Under the pieces are notes generated by a model, which searched no databases, was not told where the DNA came from, and saw only the letters and a program-made list of their open reading frames with translations. Shown here one piece after another: positions 31,996 through 44,071 of a DNA stretch of 64,000 bases (positions within the stretch are counted from its first letter, which is position 1; the number at the start of each line of letters is the position of its first letter). Origin of the DNA: Azorinus chamasolen. Lineage: Eukaryota; Mollusca; Bivalvia; Cardiida; Solecurtidae. The stretch spans positions 62,974,003 through 63,038,002 of the forward strand of contig OY755240.1 of the NCBI GenBank assembly GCA_963576725.1, written 5' to 3'. A program made the translations under genes and the position numbers.

Positions 31996-32690
31996 GAATG
32001 TTAAGTAATATTACTCGCCGCTCCCTTTTAGCGGGAAATAACATACGCAATAACTTACTTTAATTCAATCAATAATAAATCAACACACGTGTGATATTCA
32101 GGTGATAAGTCGATCTGACGCGTGTCTTTAAATCCATATGATGCATGATTGCTTTTACTTTTATGAATTATGGTTACACGAGTAATCAGTGTATGCTCTG
32201 TTTGCATATGAAATTCCACATATCAATATTTCCAGTTCCCTGCAAATATAACGAGAGAGAATGAGAGGTTCAGACAGACAGACATACAGAGAAAGACACT
32301 TACCGGTATATACCATGTCGATAATTATAGGTAATGTTGTGCCTCTTAAATGCTGTTTGTCGAATATGCAAGGTTCATATTATACTCATATTTATTCTTT
32401 TTACACTGTTACCTGTATATATGTTACTGATCTCCAAATTTGGAGGAAATGAATAAACTACTATAATTGACTACAATTAAACAATCATGTTCAACCATTT
32501 ATATTAATCTTATGGTTTCCAATTAATGTATTTATCCTATCCCGCAATAAGCTACCCTGTCATACTGTCCCTGTTCAGAATTGAATATAATTTACATATT
32601 ACTAGTATAGTTCTAGAATTCGGAAACTATAGGACTTTTCTGAATTTAACATTTTCGGAAATCTGATTTCACATATACATATACATTTTG
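31996..32690. other. Unannotated AT-rich sequence
   Basis: No supportable gene or repeat. Confidence 0.45.
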
Positions 32691-32695
32691 TAGTG

Positions 32696-32808
32696 GGGGC
32701 GAAACGACCAGGGTATGGGGGCGAAACGACCAGGACCCCAATTGGGAGCGAAACGTCCAGGTGCGAAACGACCAGGTGCGAAACATCCAGGTGGGCGAAA
32801 CGACTGGT
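32696..32808 (-). repeat. GGCGAAACGACCAGG array, minus orientation
   Basis: Reverse complement of the array at 29681-29790: about six units of 13-22 bp with GGGGGCGAAACGACCAGG as consensus. The two arrays face each other across ~3 kb. Confidence 0.85.
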
Positions 32809-33149
32809 AACTGCGTTGAGGAAAGGTGGCCAGCTGGAGAAGAGAGAGGTAAACTATACCTTTGTGTCTCGTACCAAACTGAGCACAGAACACAGAAAAC
32901 AGGCAGTTTATATAGGGGAGAGAACAATAAAGAACCAGACTTGCACAAAGCAAGCATGCAAATACAGCGAGTTACACTCTGTATAGCAGGCAAACCATGT
33001 GCAAAGGGAATTTACCAGAGTTAAAGCAATTAAAATGACAAAGAGAGACAAGACTGAGTGAAGCATACAAATACCCGGCAAATACATGTATATAAAACGA
33101 GCAGATCATGCAGGTACTTGTAACAGTACAGTCATTTCTGCCACAAATG

Positions 33150-36100
33150 TATGCATATATGTCTGTCTGTCCGCCCTCTCCGTCTCTGCCCTGTCTGTCT
33201 GCATATGTCTGTCTCTCACTCTTTCTATCTCTCTTCTGACGCTTTACTCTTTCTCCCTCTATCTCTTCTCTCAGTTTTCCTCTCTGATTCTTCCTCTTCC
33301 CTCTTCATGTCTCCCCTTTCTCCCCTCTCTTTCTCCCCTCTTTCTCACTCTATCTTTCTTTCCTTTTACCCTATCTCTCCCCTCCCTCTATTTCCTCTGT
33401 CTGCATGTCTGTGTCTCACTGTCTCTCTTCCTTTGTCTATTTTTCTGTCTTTCTCTATTGTGGTCTGTCTGTTTCTCTCTCACTGACACTCTGTCTCTCC
33501 TTCCTGTCTCTCTGTATGTCTCTTTCTCTCTGTGTGTCTGTCTCTCGTTCTCTCTTCCTCCTCTCTCTTATGCTTCGCTCTTTCTCCCTCTCTTTTCCCT
33601 CACCTTTTTCTCTGTCTCCTCTTCCCCTTCTGTCTTTTTCTCCCTTTCTTCTCTCTCTTTCTCCCCTCTCTATTTTCCATCTGTCTGTCTATCTTTCTCC
33701 TGTCTGTCTGTCTCTCTCTGTCTGTCTCTCTTTCTCTGTTTCTTTCAACAATCTATCTCCTCTGTCTGTCTGTGTTTCACGCCATCTCTATGTCTGTCTG
33801 TCTTTCTGACTGCCTCTCTCTCATTCTGTTTCTCTATCTGTTGTCTTTTTCCTCTTTCTCATTCTTTGTCTGTCTCTCTCTTTATCTCTCCTTTCTTCCT
33901 CCCTCTCTTTTCACACTTCATTCTTTCTCCCTCTCTCTCTTCTCTCACTTTTGCTCTCTTACACTGTCCCTCTTCCAGTATCCTCTCTCTTTTTCTCCCC
34001 TGTCAGACTCCCTCCTCTTTCACATTCTTTATCTATCCTTCTCTTTCTCACCTTCTCTCTCTTTCCTCTCTGACCCTCACTGTCTCTCTGTCACTGTCTG
34101 TCTCTGATTTTCTCCATATCCCTCTCTTTCTCTGTGTGTCTCTCTTTCTCTCTGTCTGTGTCTTCCTCTCGCTTTGTCCTTACTTCCTCTCTCTCCTCTC
34201 ACTCTTTTCCCTCTCTCACTCTTTTCTCTTCCTCTTCTTCCAATCTCTCCTCTCTCTTTATCCCCTCTTCCTTCTCTCTCTTTATCCCTCTCTATATCTC
34301 TATTTCCCTTTCCCCCCCTCTTCTCTTTCTTTTTACAAATGTATCTCCTCTTTATCTCTATCTGTCTCTTACTCTTTACCTGTCTGTCTCTATAGATCCC
34401 CTTCTCTCTGTCTGCATATACATTTCTCTGTCTGTCTCTGTCAGTGTATGTCTCTCTCATTCTTTCACTCTCTCACTCTTCCCTCCCACTCTCTATCTCC
34501 TTATCTCCCTCTCTCTCCCTTCATTCTCTTCTCTCTTTCTCCCCTCTCTTTCTTCTATATGTCTCATTCTCCCGCCCGTCTCTCTCTCCTTTTCTCTGTC
34601 TCACTTTCTCTCTCTTTCTCTCACACACACACACTGTCTACGTCGTCCTTGAAGTTGTCTCTTTCTCTCTCCCTCCCTCTATTTCTCTCCTCTCTCTTTC
34701 CTCCTTCTCTCACTTTCTCTCTCTCATTCTTCCCTCCCCCTCTCTTTTTCCACCCTCTCTCCTCTATCACACTCTTTCACCCTTTCTTTCTCTCTTCTCT
34801 ATCTGTCACTTTGTCTCTGTTTCTCACTGTCTTTCTCTCCATATCTCTCTTTCTCTCCATATCTCTCGCTTTCTGTCTCTGTCTTGGCCTCTGTCTATCT
34901 CCTCTCTTTCTGTGTCTGCCTGTCTCTATGTCTCTGTTTCTCTGTATGTCTGTCTCTCTCCTTATCTGTCTCTCTGTTTGTCTGTCTGTCTGTGTCCGTC
35001 TCTCTCTCCTTTACTCTGTCTCTGTCTGTCTGTGTCTGTCTGTCAGCCTTTCTGCCTGTGTGTGTGTGTGTCTCTCTCTCTGGGACACTGTCTCCTTCTC
35101 TGTCTGTCTGTTTGTGCGTGTCTCTCTGTCTCTCACTCTCTCTCTCCTCACACTTCACTCTTTCTCCCTCTCTCTTTTCTCTCACTGTTCTCTCTCTCTT
35201 CCTTTTCCCTCACTCTCTCTCTCCCGTCTGTCTTCTGTCTTTCTTTCCCTCTCTATATTTCCCTCTCTATATTTCCTCTATCTATCCGTCTATCTCTCTC
35301 ACTGTCTCCCTCTTTATCTGTCCCTCTCTCTGTATCTGTCTGTCTCAGTTTCATGTCTCTGTCTATCTATCTGTCTCTCACACTCTCTGTCTCTCTCATT
35401 CTGTTTCTCTCTGTTGTCTCCTCTATTTTCTCCTTTCTCTTTCTCCTCTCTCTCCTCACGCTCCACTCTTTCTCCCTCTTTCCATTCTCTCACTTTTTCT
35501 CTCCCTCACTCTTCCTCTTCCCTCCCACTCTTTCCCCCCTCTCTCTTTCTCCTCTCCCACTCTTTATCTCTCCTCTTTTTCTCCTTTCTTCTCTCCCTCT
35601 CTCACCCTCTGTCTCTTTCCTCTGTCTGCATGTCTTCTCACTGTCTCTCTATATCTCTGTCTATCTGTCACTCTGTGTTTCTCTCAGTCTTTCTCTCCAT
35701 ATCTCTCTTTCTCTCTCTGTATTGGGTCTCTGTCTCTCCATCTCCTCTCTGTTTGTGTCTGTCTGCCAATCTCTCTCTGTCCGTCTCTGTCCCTATCTGT
35801 CTCTCTCTGTCTGTCTGTCTGTCTCTCTTTCTCTCTTTTCCTCCCATTCTCGGTATCTGTCTTTCTCTATCTGTCTGTTTGTCTGTCTCATTATCTGACT
35901 GCCTATCACTCTCTCTTCATCTCTGTCCTCACACTTCACTCTTTCTCCCTCTCATTTCACTCACTTTTTCTATCTCACTCTTCATTTCCCCCTCTCTCTC
36001 TCTCTTCTTTCTTCTCTTTCTTTCTCTCCATATCCCCCTCCCCCTCTCTCTGTGTGTCTTTCTCTGTCTGTGTCTGTTTCTCTCCATGTATTTGTCTGTC

Positions 36101-36575
36101 TATCTCTCTGTCTCACTCTCTATCTCTTGCATTCTATTTCTCTCTGTTGTCTCTTTCTCTCTCACTCTCTGTCTCTCCTTATTTCTCCTCTTTTCCTCCC
36201 CACTATCTTCACACTCTACTCTTTCTCCCTCCCCTATCTTTCACATTTGCTCTCTCTCACTATTCCTCTTCCCTTCCCCTCTCTTTTTCTCCCCCTCTCT
36301 CCTCTCTCACACTATTTCTTTCCTCCCTCTCTATCTCTTTCCTCAGTCTCTCTGTCTCTCTCTGTGTCTCTGTCTGTTTCTGTCGCTGTGTCTATTTCTC
36401 TTCATCTCTCTTTCCCTCTCTGTCTCCTGTCTGTCTGCCTGTGTCTCTCTGTTTCTCTTTCTGTCTGTCTCTCTCCTGCCTGTCTTCCCCTCTCTCTCTC
36501 CTCTCACACTCCTTCTTTCTCTCTCCCCGTTCTCTTTTTCCACAGTCTGTCACTGTCTTTCTCTATCTTCCTTTT
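33150..36575 (+). repeat. 3.4-kb pyrimidine-rich simple-sequence tract
   Basis: Almost all T and C on the plus strand, made of TCTC, TCTG and TTTC words. Several frames stay open for more than 500 codons and read as Ser/Leu/Phe/Cys-rich text; this follows from composition (TAA, TAG and TGA need purines) and is not a gene. A longer rhythm is visible. The phrase 'actctttctccctctctc', usually preceded by 'tcacac' and followed about 20 bases later by 'ctcactttt', recurs near 33239, 33567, 33910, 35150, 35455, 35930 and 36209, so diverged ~300-bp units underlie the tract. Confidence 0.9.
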
Positions 36576-36589
36576 TATGCCCCAAGAGA

Positions 36590-36640
36590 CGCATTGTCCG
36601 TCTTTCCGTCTGTCCGTCTGTCCGTCCGTCCGTCCGTCCG
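36590..36640 (+). repeat. (CCGT)n tract heading a repeat element
   Basis: CCGTCTGT and CCGTCCGT units follow TTTTTATGCCCCAAGAGACGCAT, quoted here as TTTTTATGCCCC and GAGACGCAT. That opening resembles the 5' hairpin of the family E elements. Confidence 0.7.
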
Positions 36641-36651
36641 CACTCACCAAA

Positions 36652-36888
36652 GGGTAGTTGTGTGACTTTTTCTAACTAGTCCCACAAGTAAAATCATTAA
36701 CCTGGCCATCTCTTGTGACATTAACCTGGCCATTTCTTGTGACATTAACCTGGCCAGTTGTGGGACATAGGGTTAGGGTTAGGGTTAGCTTCCAGATCAT
36801 TCTTTTCCAAAGTTAGAGCCAAAAATAGTTTTTCTTGTGGGACTAGTCACACAAGAAAAGATCAAAGGAAAAAGTCACACAACTACCC
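36652..36888. mobile_element. 237-bp MITE with telomere-like TTAGGG repeats, copy 1
   Basis: The terminal inverted repeats are GGGTAGTTGTGTGACTTTTT and its complement, about 20 bp, with a second inner pair (ACTAGTCCCACAAGTAAAA / TTTTCTTGTGGGACTAGTC). Inside are three copies of a ~23-bp unit with ATTAACCTGGCCA, then TAGGGTTAGGGTTAGGG (three TTAGGG units). It is non-coding. Copy 2 is at 50461-50697 with the same length and the same flanks. Confidence 0.85.
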
Positions 36889-36919
36889 ATCCGTTAGCAT
36901 GTCCGTCTGTCCTTCCATC

Positions 36920-37262
36920 CGTCCCAAATTCGTGTCCGGTCTGTAACTTCTTCATCTATCAATGGATTTCAATATAACTTGGCACAAATGTTCATCACAC
37001 AAAGACGATGTGTCGCGTTCTACTCCCAGGTCCATAGGTCAAAGGTCAAGGTCACAGGGTACAATTACTTTGCCACAAATTTCGTGTCCGGTCTGTAACT
37101 TCTTCGTCTATCAATGGATTTCAATATAACTTGGCACAAATGTTCACCACACAAAGACAATGTGTCGCGTTCAACTCCCAGTTCCATAGGTCAAAGGTCA
37201 AGGTCACAGGGTACAATTACTTTGTCACAAATTCCGTGGCCGGCCTGTAACTTCTTTATCTT
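36920..37262 (+). repeat. ~152-bp tandem core repeat with AGGTCA direct repeats
   Basis: Units start near 36929, 37081 and 37232 (steps 152 and 151) with TTCGTGTCCGGTCTGTAAC. Two units carry AGGTCAAAGGTCAAGGTCA (37036 and 37188). Probably the core of the tandem-core element opening at about 36585. Confidence 0.85.
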
Positions 37263-37308
37263 GTTGCACGAGTAATCCTAGCTTTAATATGTTTGTTCTT
37301 TTGAACAA

Positions 37309-40172
37309 GCTGTGTTACAACCCGTTTTGTAGTAACGTTGCAAATTGTAGTAATTACTACAAAACGGGTTACTACAACCAAATTTGGGATGGTCCTTCAT
37401 ATTGACAATATCCGAGTGCACAGTAAAAATCTTTTCGATACCCTGCCTACTTAAGGAAAAATAGTCAAAAACAGTTTACTACATTTCGTATGGGACCTTG
37501 CGACCCGTTTTGTAGTAACGTTGCAAATTGTAGTAATTTCTACAAAGTGGGTTACCGCAGTTTGTTTAAAAACTTGACAACTCATTTTGTAGTAATTGTG
37601 CATAAATATGAAATGATATAGTATAAAATGATTAAATATTATATAATATATAATATAATATATATAATATATAATTTAAAAAAAATTTTTTTTTTATCCA
37701 TATAAAACAATACCATGAAATAAAATGACTTTTTGGCATATGTTCATCATATATAATATTATATAATATAATATATAGTATTTTACTACAGTTTGTGTTA
37801 AACTTTCACAACTCATTTTGTAGTAATATTGCATATATATGAAATGATATCATAAAAAATGATTAAATATTATATAATATTATATAATATATATATTTTT
37901 TAAATTTTCATATTTTTTTTTATAATCGATTGGAAACAATACCGTGAAATAAAATGACTTTTTGGCATATTTTTATAATATATAATATAATATAATATAA
38001 TATATAATATTTTGTATTATGTATAATAATACTAATAACATATAACAAAATGTTATAAATAATAATTACATCGCTGAATGTAGTAATTACTACAAAACGG
38101 GTTACTACACTTTGCTTGAAACCCTCCCAACCCGTTTTGTAGTAACGTTGCAAATTGTAGTAATTACTACAAAGTGGGTTGATATGCAAAGTTCAATATG
38201 TAGTAAACTCCTATTACACCGAGCATGGTTGTGTGACTGCAACCAAATTTGGGGTGGTCCTTCATATTGACAATATCCGAGTGCACAGTAAAAATCTTTT
38301 CGATACCTTGCCTACTTAATGAAATAGAGTCAAAAACAGTTTACTACATTTCGTATGGGACCTTGCGACCCGTTTTGTAGTAACGTTGCAAATTGTAGTA
38401 ATTACTACAAAGTGGGTTACTACAGTTTGTTTAAAAACTTGACAACTCATTTTGTAGTAATTGTGCATAAATATGAAATGATATAGTATAAAATGATTAA
38501 ATATTATATAATATATAATATAATATATATAATATATAATTTTTAAAAAAATAATTTTTTATCAATTCAAAACAATACCATGAAATAAAATGACTTTTTG
38601 GCATATGTTCGTAATATATAATATCATATTATATAATATATACTATTTTACTACAGTTTGTGATAAAACTTCACAACTCATGTTGTAGTAATATTGCATG
38701 TATATGAAATGATATCATATAAAATGATTAAATATTATATAATAGTATATAATATATATATTTTTTAAATGTTCATATTTTTTTTATAATCGATTGGAAA
38801 CAATACCGTGAAATAAAATGACTTTTTGGCATATTTTTATAATATATAATATTATATAATCATTTTATACTATATCATTTCATATTTATGCATAATTACT
38901 ACAAAATGAGTTGTCAAGTTTTTAAACAAACTGTAGTAACCCACTTTGTAGAAATTACTACAATTTGCAACGTTACTACAAAACGGGTCGCAAGGTCCCA
39001 TACGAAATGTAGTAAACTGTTTTTGACTCTATTTCCTTAAGTAGGCAAGGTATCGAAAATATTTTTACTGTGCACTCGGATATTGTCAATATGAAGGACC
39101 ACCCCAAATTTGGTTGCAGTCACACAACCATGCTCGGTGTAATAGGAGTTTACTACATATTGAACTTTGCATACCAACCCACTTTGTAGTAATTACTACA
39201 ATTTGCAACGTTACTACAAAACGGGTTGGGAGGGTTTCACCCAAAGTGTAGTAACCCGTTTTGTAGTAATTACTACATTCAGCGATGTAATTTTTGTTTA
39301 AACATTTTGTTATATGTTATCAGTATTATTATACATAATGCAAAATAATATATATTATATTATATAATATTACATATTATAAAGACATGCCAAAAAGTCA
39401 TTTTATTTCGTGGTTTTGTTTCCTATCGATTATAAAAAAGATTATGAAAAATTAAAAAATATATATATTATATAATATTATATAATATTTAATCATTTTA
39501 TATGATATCATTTCATATACATGCAATATAACTGTAAAATGAGTTGTGAAGTTTTAACACAAACTGTAGTAAAATAGTATATATTATATAATATTATATA
39601 TTATGAACATATGCCAAAAAGTCATTTTATTTCATGGTATTGTTTTAAATTAATAAAACAATTTTTTTTAAAAATTATATATTATATATATTATAATATA
39701 TATTATATAATATTTAATCATTTTATACTATATCATTTCATATTTATGCACAATTACTACAAAATGAGTTGTCAAGTTTTTAAACAAACTGCGGTAACCC
39801 ACTTTGTAGAAATTACTACAATTTGCAACGTTACTACAAAACGGGTTGCAAGGTCCCATACGAAATGTAGTAAACTGTTTTTGACTCTATTTCATTAAGT
39901 AGGCAAGGTATCGAAAAGATTTTTACTGTGCACTCGGATATTGTCAATATGAAGGACCACCCCAAATTTGGTTGCAGTCACACAACCATGCTCGGTGTAA
40001 TAGGAGTTTACTACATATTGAACTTTGCATATCAACCCACTTTGTAGTAATTACTACAATTTGCAACGTTACTACAAAACGGGTTGGGAGGGTTTCACGC
40101 AAAGTGTAGTAACCCGTTTTGTAGTAATTACTACAATTTGCAACGTTACTACAAAACGGGTTGTAACAAAGC
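37309..40172. repeat. Large inverted array: ~860-bp monomers, two each way
   Basis: Left arm about 37309-38862, right arm about 38863-40172. The monomer contains AACCCGTTTTGTAGTAACG, GTAGTAATTACTAC, a unique block ('gaccaccccaaatttgg' on the right arm), and AT-rich spacers with 'aaaatgactttttggcat'. The unique block appears direct at 37382 and 38247 (865 bp apart) and inverted near 39101 and 39959 (858 bp apart). The tips match: AAGCTGTGTTACAACCC on the left against the complement of CGGGTTGTAACAAAGCTG on the right. The AACCCGTTTTGTAGTA core occurs about ten times. It is non-coding. Confidence 0.9.
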
Positions 40173-40474
40173 TGCCTTCACATGCAGACAAAGTTTGAAG
40201 TTCCAATGATGAGAATGCTGCTTGTTTGGTTTGCAAAGAGCATTGTTTTTAGCTCACCTGAGCCAAAGGCTCAAGGTGAGCTATTGTGACCGCCTGTCGT
40301 CCGTCGTCCGTCTGTCAGTCTGTCCGTCCGTCCGTCTGTCCGTCCGTCCGTTAGCAATTTCTTGTGCAACTAACTCCTCCTTTATTTTTCAACATAATTT
40401 CTTCAAACTTTCAGGAATGATAGATACTGATGTGTAGTTGTGCATATCAGTGAGATAACTCTCATATCATTTTT

Positions 40475-43045
40475 ATACGCCCACCTAATAAAGGTGGTCG
40501 TATATTGTCATGGCCCTGTCCGTCCGTTCGTTCCTTCGTTCGTTCGTTCGTCCGTCAACATTTTGTTTGTCCGCTGTTTTCTGGGAAAACTATTTGACAG
40601 ATATTAATGAAAATTCACACAAATGTTTAATGCATCAAGATCTGAAGCTGAGTCGATTCTGAGGTTCATTTGATTTGTCATTTCGGAGTTATGGCCCCTT
40701 TACTTGAAAAAATAATGCAAATACATGCAAATAGTTTGTCCGCTGTTTTCTGAGAAAACTATTTGAGAGATATTCATGAAACTTCACACAAATGTTTAAT
40801 ACATCAAGGTCTGAAGCTGAGTCGATTCTGAGGTTCATTTGATTTGTCGTTTCGGAGTTATGGCCCTTTTACTTAAAAAATAATGCAAATACATGCAAAT
40901 AGTTTGTCTGCTGTTTTCTGGGAAAACTATTTGACAAATATTAATGAAACTTCACACAAATGTATAATGCATCAAGATCTGAAGCTGAGTTGATTGTGAG
41001 GATCATTTGATTTTTCATTTCAGATTTATGGCCCTTGTCCTTAAAAATATGCAAATAGTTTGTCCGCTGTTTTCTGGGAAAACAATTTGAGAGATATTAA
41101 TGAAACTTCACACAAATGTTTAATGCATCAAGATCTGAAGCTGAGTCGATTCTGAGGTTCATTTGATTTGTCATTTTGGAGTTATGGCCCTTTTACTTGA
41201 AAAAATAATGCAAATACATGCAAATAGTTTGTCCGCTGTTTTCTGGGAAAACTATTTGACAGATATTAATGAAACTTCACACAAATGTTTAATGCATCAA
41301 GACCTGAAACTGAGTTGATTGTGAGGTTCATTTGATTTTTCATTTCAGAGTTATGGCCCTTGTCCTTAAAAAATATGCAAATAGTTTGTCCGCTGTTTTC
41401 TGGGAAAACTATTTGAGAGATATTAATAAAACTTCACACAAATATTTCATGCATCAGGATCTGAAACTGAATTTATTCTGAGGATCATTTGATTTTTCGT
41501 TTCAGAGTTATACCCTTGTCCTTAAAAAATAATGCAAATAGTTTGTCCGCTGTTTTCTGGGAAAACTATTTGAGAGCTATTAATGAAACTTCACAAAAAT
41601 GTTTAATGCATCAAGATCTGATGCTGAGTCGATTTTGAGGTTTATTTGATTTTTCGTTTCGGAGTTATTGCCCTTTTACTTAATAAAAATGCAAATATAT
41701 GCAAATAGATTGTCCGCTGTTTTCTGGGAAAACTATTTGAGAGATATTAATGAAACTTCACACAAATGTTTAATGCATCAAGATCTGAAGCTGAGTCGAT
41801 TCTGAGGATCATTTGATTTGTCATATCGGAGTTATGGCCCTTTTACTTGAAAAAATAATGCAAATACATGCAAATAGTTTGTCCGCTGTTTTCTGGGAAA
41901 ACTATTTGACAGATATTAATGAAACTTCACACAAATGTTTAATGCATCAAGTTCTGAAACTGAGTTGATTGTGAGGTTCATTTGATTTTTCATTTCAGAG
42001 TTATGGCCCTTGTCCTTAAAAAATATGCAAATAGTTTGTCCGCTGTTTTCTGGGAAAACTATTTGAGAGATATTAATGAAACTTCACACAAATATTTAAT
42101 GCATCAGGATCTGAAACTGAATTTATTCTGAGGATCATTTGATTTTTCGTTTCAGAGTTATGGCCCTTGTCCTTAAAAAATAATGCAAATAGTTTGTCCG
42201 CTGTTTTCTGGGAAAACTATTTGAGAGATATTAATGAAACTTCACAAAAATGTTTAATGCATCAAGATCTGATGCTGAGTCGATTTTGAGGTTTATTTGA
42301 TTTTTCATTTCGGAGTTATTGCCCTTTTACTTAATAAAAATGCAAATATATGCAAATAGTTTGTCCGCTGTTTTCTGGCAAAACTGTTTGACAGATATTA
42401 ATGAAACTTCATACACATGTTTAATGCATCAAGACCTGAAGCTAAGTCGATTCTGAGGATCATTTGATTTGTTGTTTCTGAGTTATGGCCCTTGCACTTA
42501 GAAAAATAATGCAAATCTATGCAAATATGAGGATGGCCATAACTTTTTCATTTGAAATGATATTGACTTCAATTTTTTTATATGGTTAAACCTTAATGTG
42601 CATTTTCACATATATTGCGGGGGGTTTGATATGTCATTTTATTCTAAAGTTATGGTCCTTGAACTTCGTGTGTTCGTTGCTTTGTTAGTCGGTCAACTTT
42701 TAGTTTGTCTGTTGTTTTCTGGGAAAACTATTAAAATGATATAAATGAAACTTAACACAAATGTTTTAAGGAACAAAATTTGAAGATGAGTTTATTTTGA
42801 GGTTCATTCAGTTTGTCTTTACAGAGTTATGGTCGTTGCATTTTACAAAAATCTGCTAAAATGAGGATCAGCTGTAACTTTTTTATTTAATAAGATATTC
42901 ACTTCATTTTTTAAAAAAATAGTATCACCTTAATATGGAAATCAAGATCTGAAGCACAGATTAGAAAACGTCAACACTTATAAGGTATGTTGAATCAGAG
43001 AAAGTTTGCAAGTGGGCGTATTATGTACCTTATGCGGTACTCTTG
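40475..43045 (+). mobile_element. Tandem-core element, family B, nested in A
   Basis: The 5' hairpin is ATACGCCCACCT-AATA-AAGGTGGTCGTAT, then CCGT/CGTT simple sequence and 12 core units with 'gtttgtccgctgttttctgg' starting near 40565, 40734, 40902, 41058, 41227, 41384, 41541, 41708, 41877, 42034, 42192 and 42359. A 650-bp four-unit higher-order repeat is visible (41227 against 41877). A diverged unit follows at about 42702. The 3' side has 'agtgggcgtat' (complement of the 5' arm), GTACC/GGTAC hairpin and CTCTTGTT. The host sequence is CATATCATTTTT / CATTCTGG, so insertion was at a T run. Confidence 0.88.
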
Positions 43046-44071
43046 TTCATTCTGGAGTTATTGCCCTTTGATAGTTTCGGGTAGCAATTTCTTGTGCAAC
43101 TAACTCCTCCTTTATTTTTCAACATAATTTCTTCAAACTTTCAGGAATGATAGATACTGATGTGTAGTTGTGCATATCAGTGAGATAACTCTCATATCAT
43201 TTTTCATTCTGGAGTTATTGCCCTTTGATAGTTTCGGGTAGCAATTTTTTGTGCAACTAACTCCTCCTTTATTTTTCAACATAATTTCTTCAAACTTTCA
43301 GAAATGATAGATACTGATGTGTAGTTGTGCATATCAGTGAGATAACTCTCATATCATTTTTCATTCTGGAGTTATTGCCCTTTGATAGTTTTGGGTAGCA
43401 ATTTCTTGTGCAACTAACTCCTCCTTTATTTTTCAACATAATTTCTTCAAACTTTCAGGAATGATAGATATTGATGTGTAGTTGTGCATATCAGTGAGAT
43501 AACTCTCATATCATTTTTCATTCTGGAGTTATTGCCCTTTGATAGTTTCGTGTAGCAATTTCTTGTGCAACTAACTCCTCCTTTATTTTTCAACATAATT
43601 TCTTCAAACTTTCAGGAATGATAGATACTGATGTGTAGTTGTGCATATCAGTGAGATAACTCTCATATCATTTTTCATTCTGGAGTTATTGCCCTTTGAT
43701 AGTTTCGTGTAGCAATTTCTTGTGCAACTAACTCCTCCTTTATTTTTCAACATAATTTCTTCAAACTTTCAGGAATGATAGATACTGATGTGTAGTTGTG
43801 CATATCAGTGAGATAACTCTCATATTATTTTTCATTCTGGAGTTATTGCCCTTTGATAGTTTCGTGTAGCAATTTCTTGTGCAACTAACTTCTCCTTTAT
43901 TTTTCAACATAATTTCTTCAAACTTCCAGGAATGATAGATATTGATGTGTAGTTGTGCATATCAGTGAGATAACTCATATCATTTTTCATTCTGGAGTTA
44001 TTGCCCTTTGATAGTTTCGGGTAGCAATTTCTTGTGCAACTAACTCCTCCTTTATTTTTCAACATAATTTT

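Noticed and set aside
33086..36679. A 1197-codon open frame on the plus strand (Ser/Leu/Cys-rich)
   Set aside because: It lies almost wholly in a TC-rich tract. Other forward frames are open too, the text follows nucleotide composition, and no domain, start context or splice signal supports a gene.
36765..36800. TTAGGG run as an interstitial telomere
   Set aside because: Only three units, and it is part of a MITE found twice, so it is element sequence and not a chromosome fusion scar.
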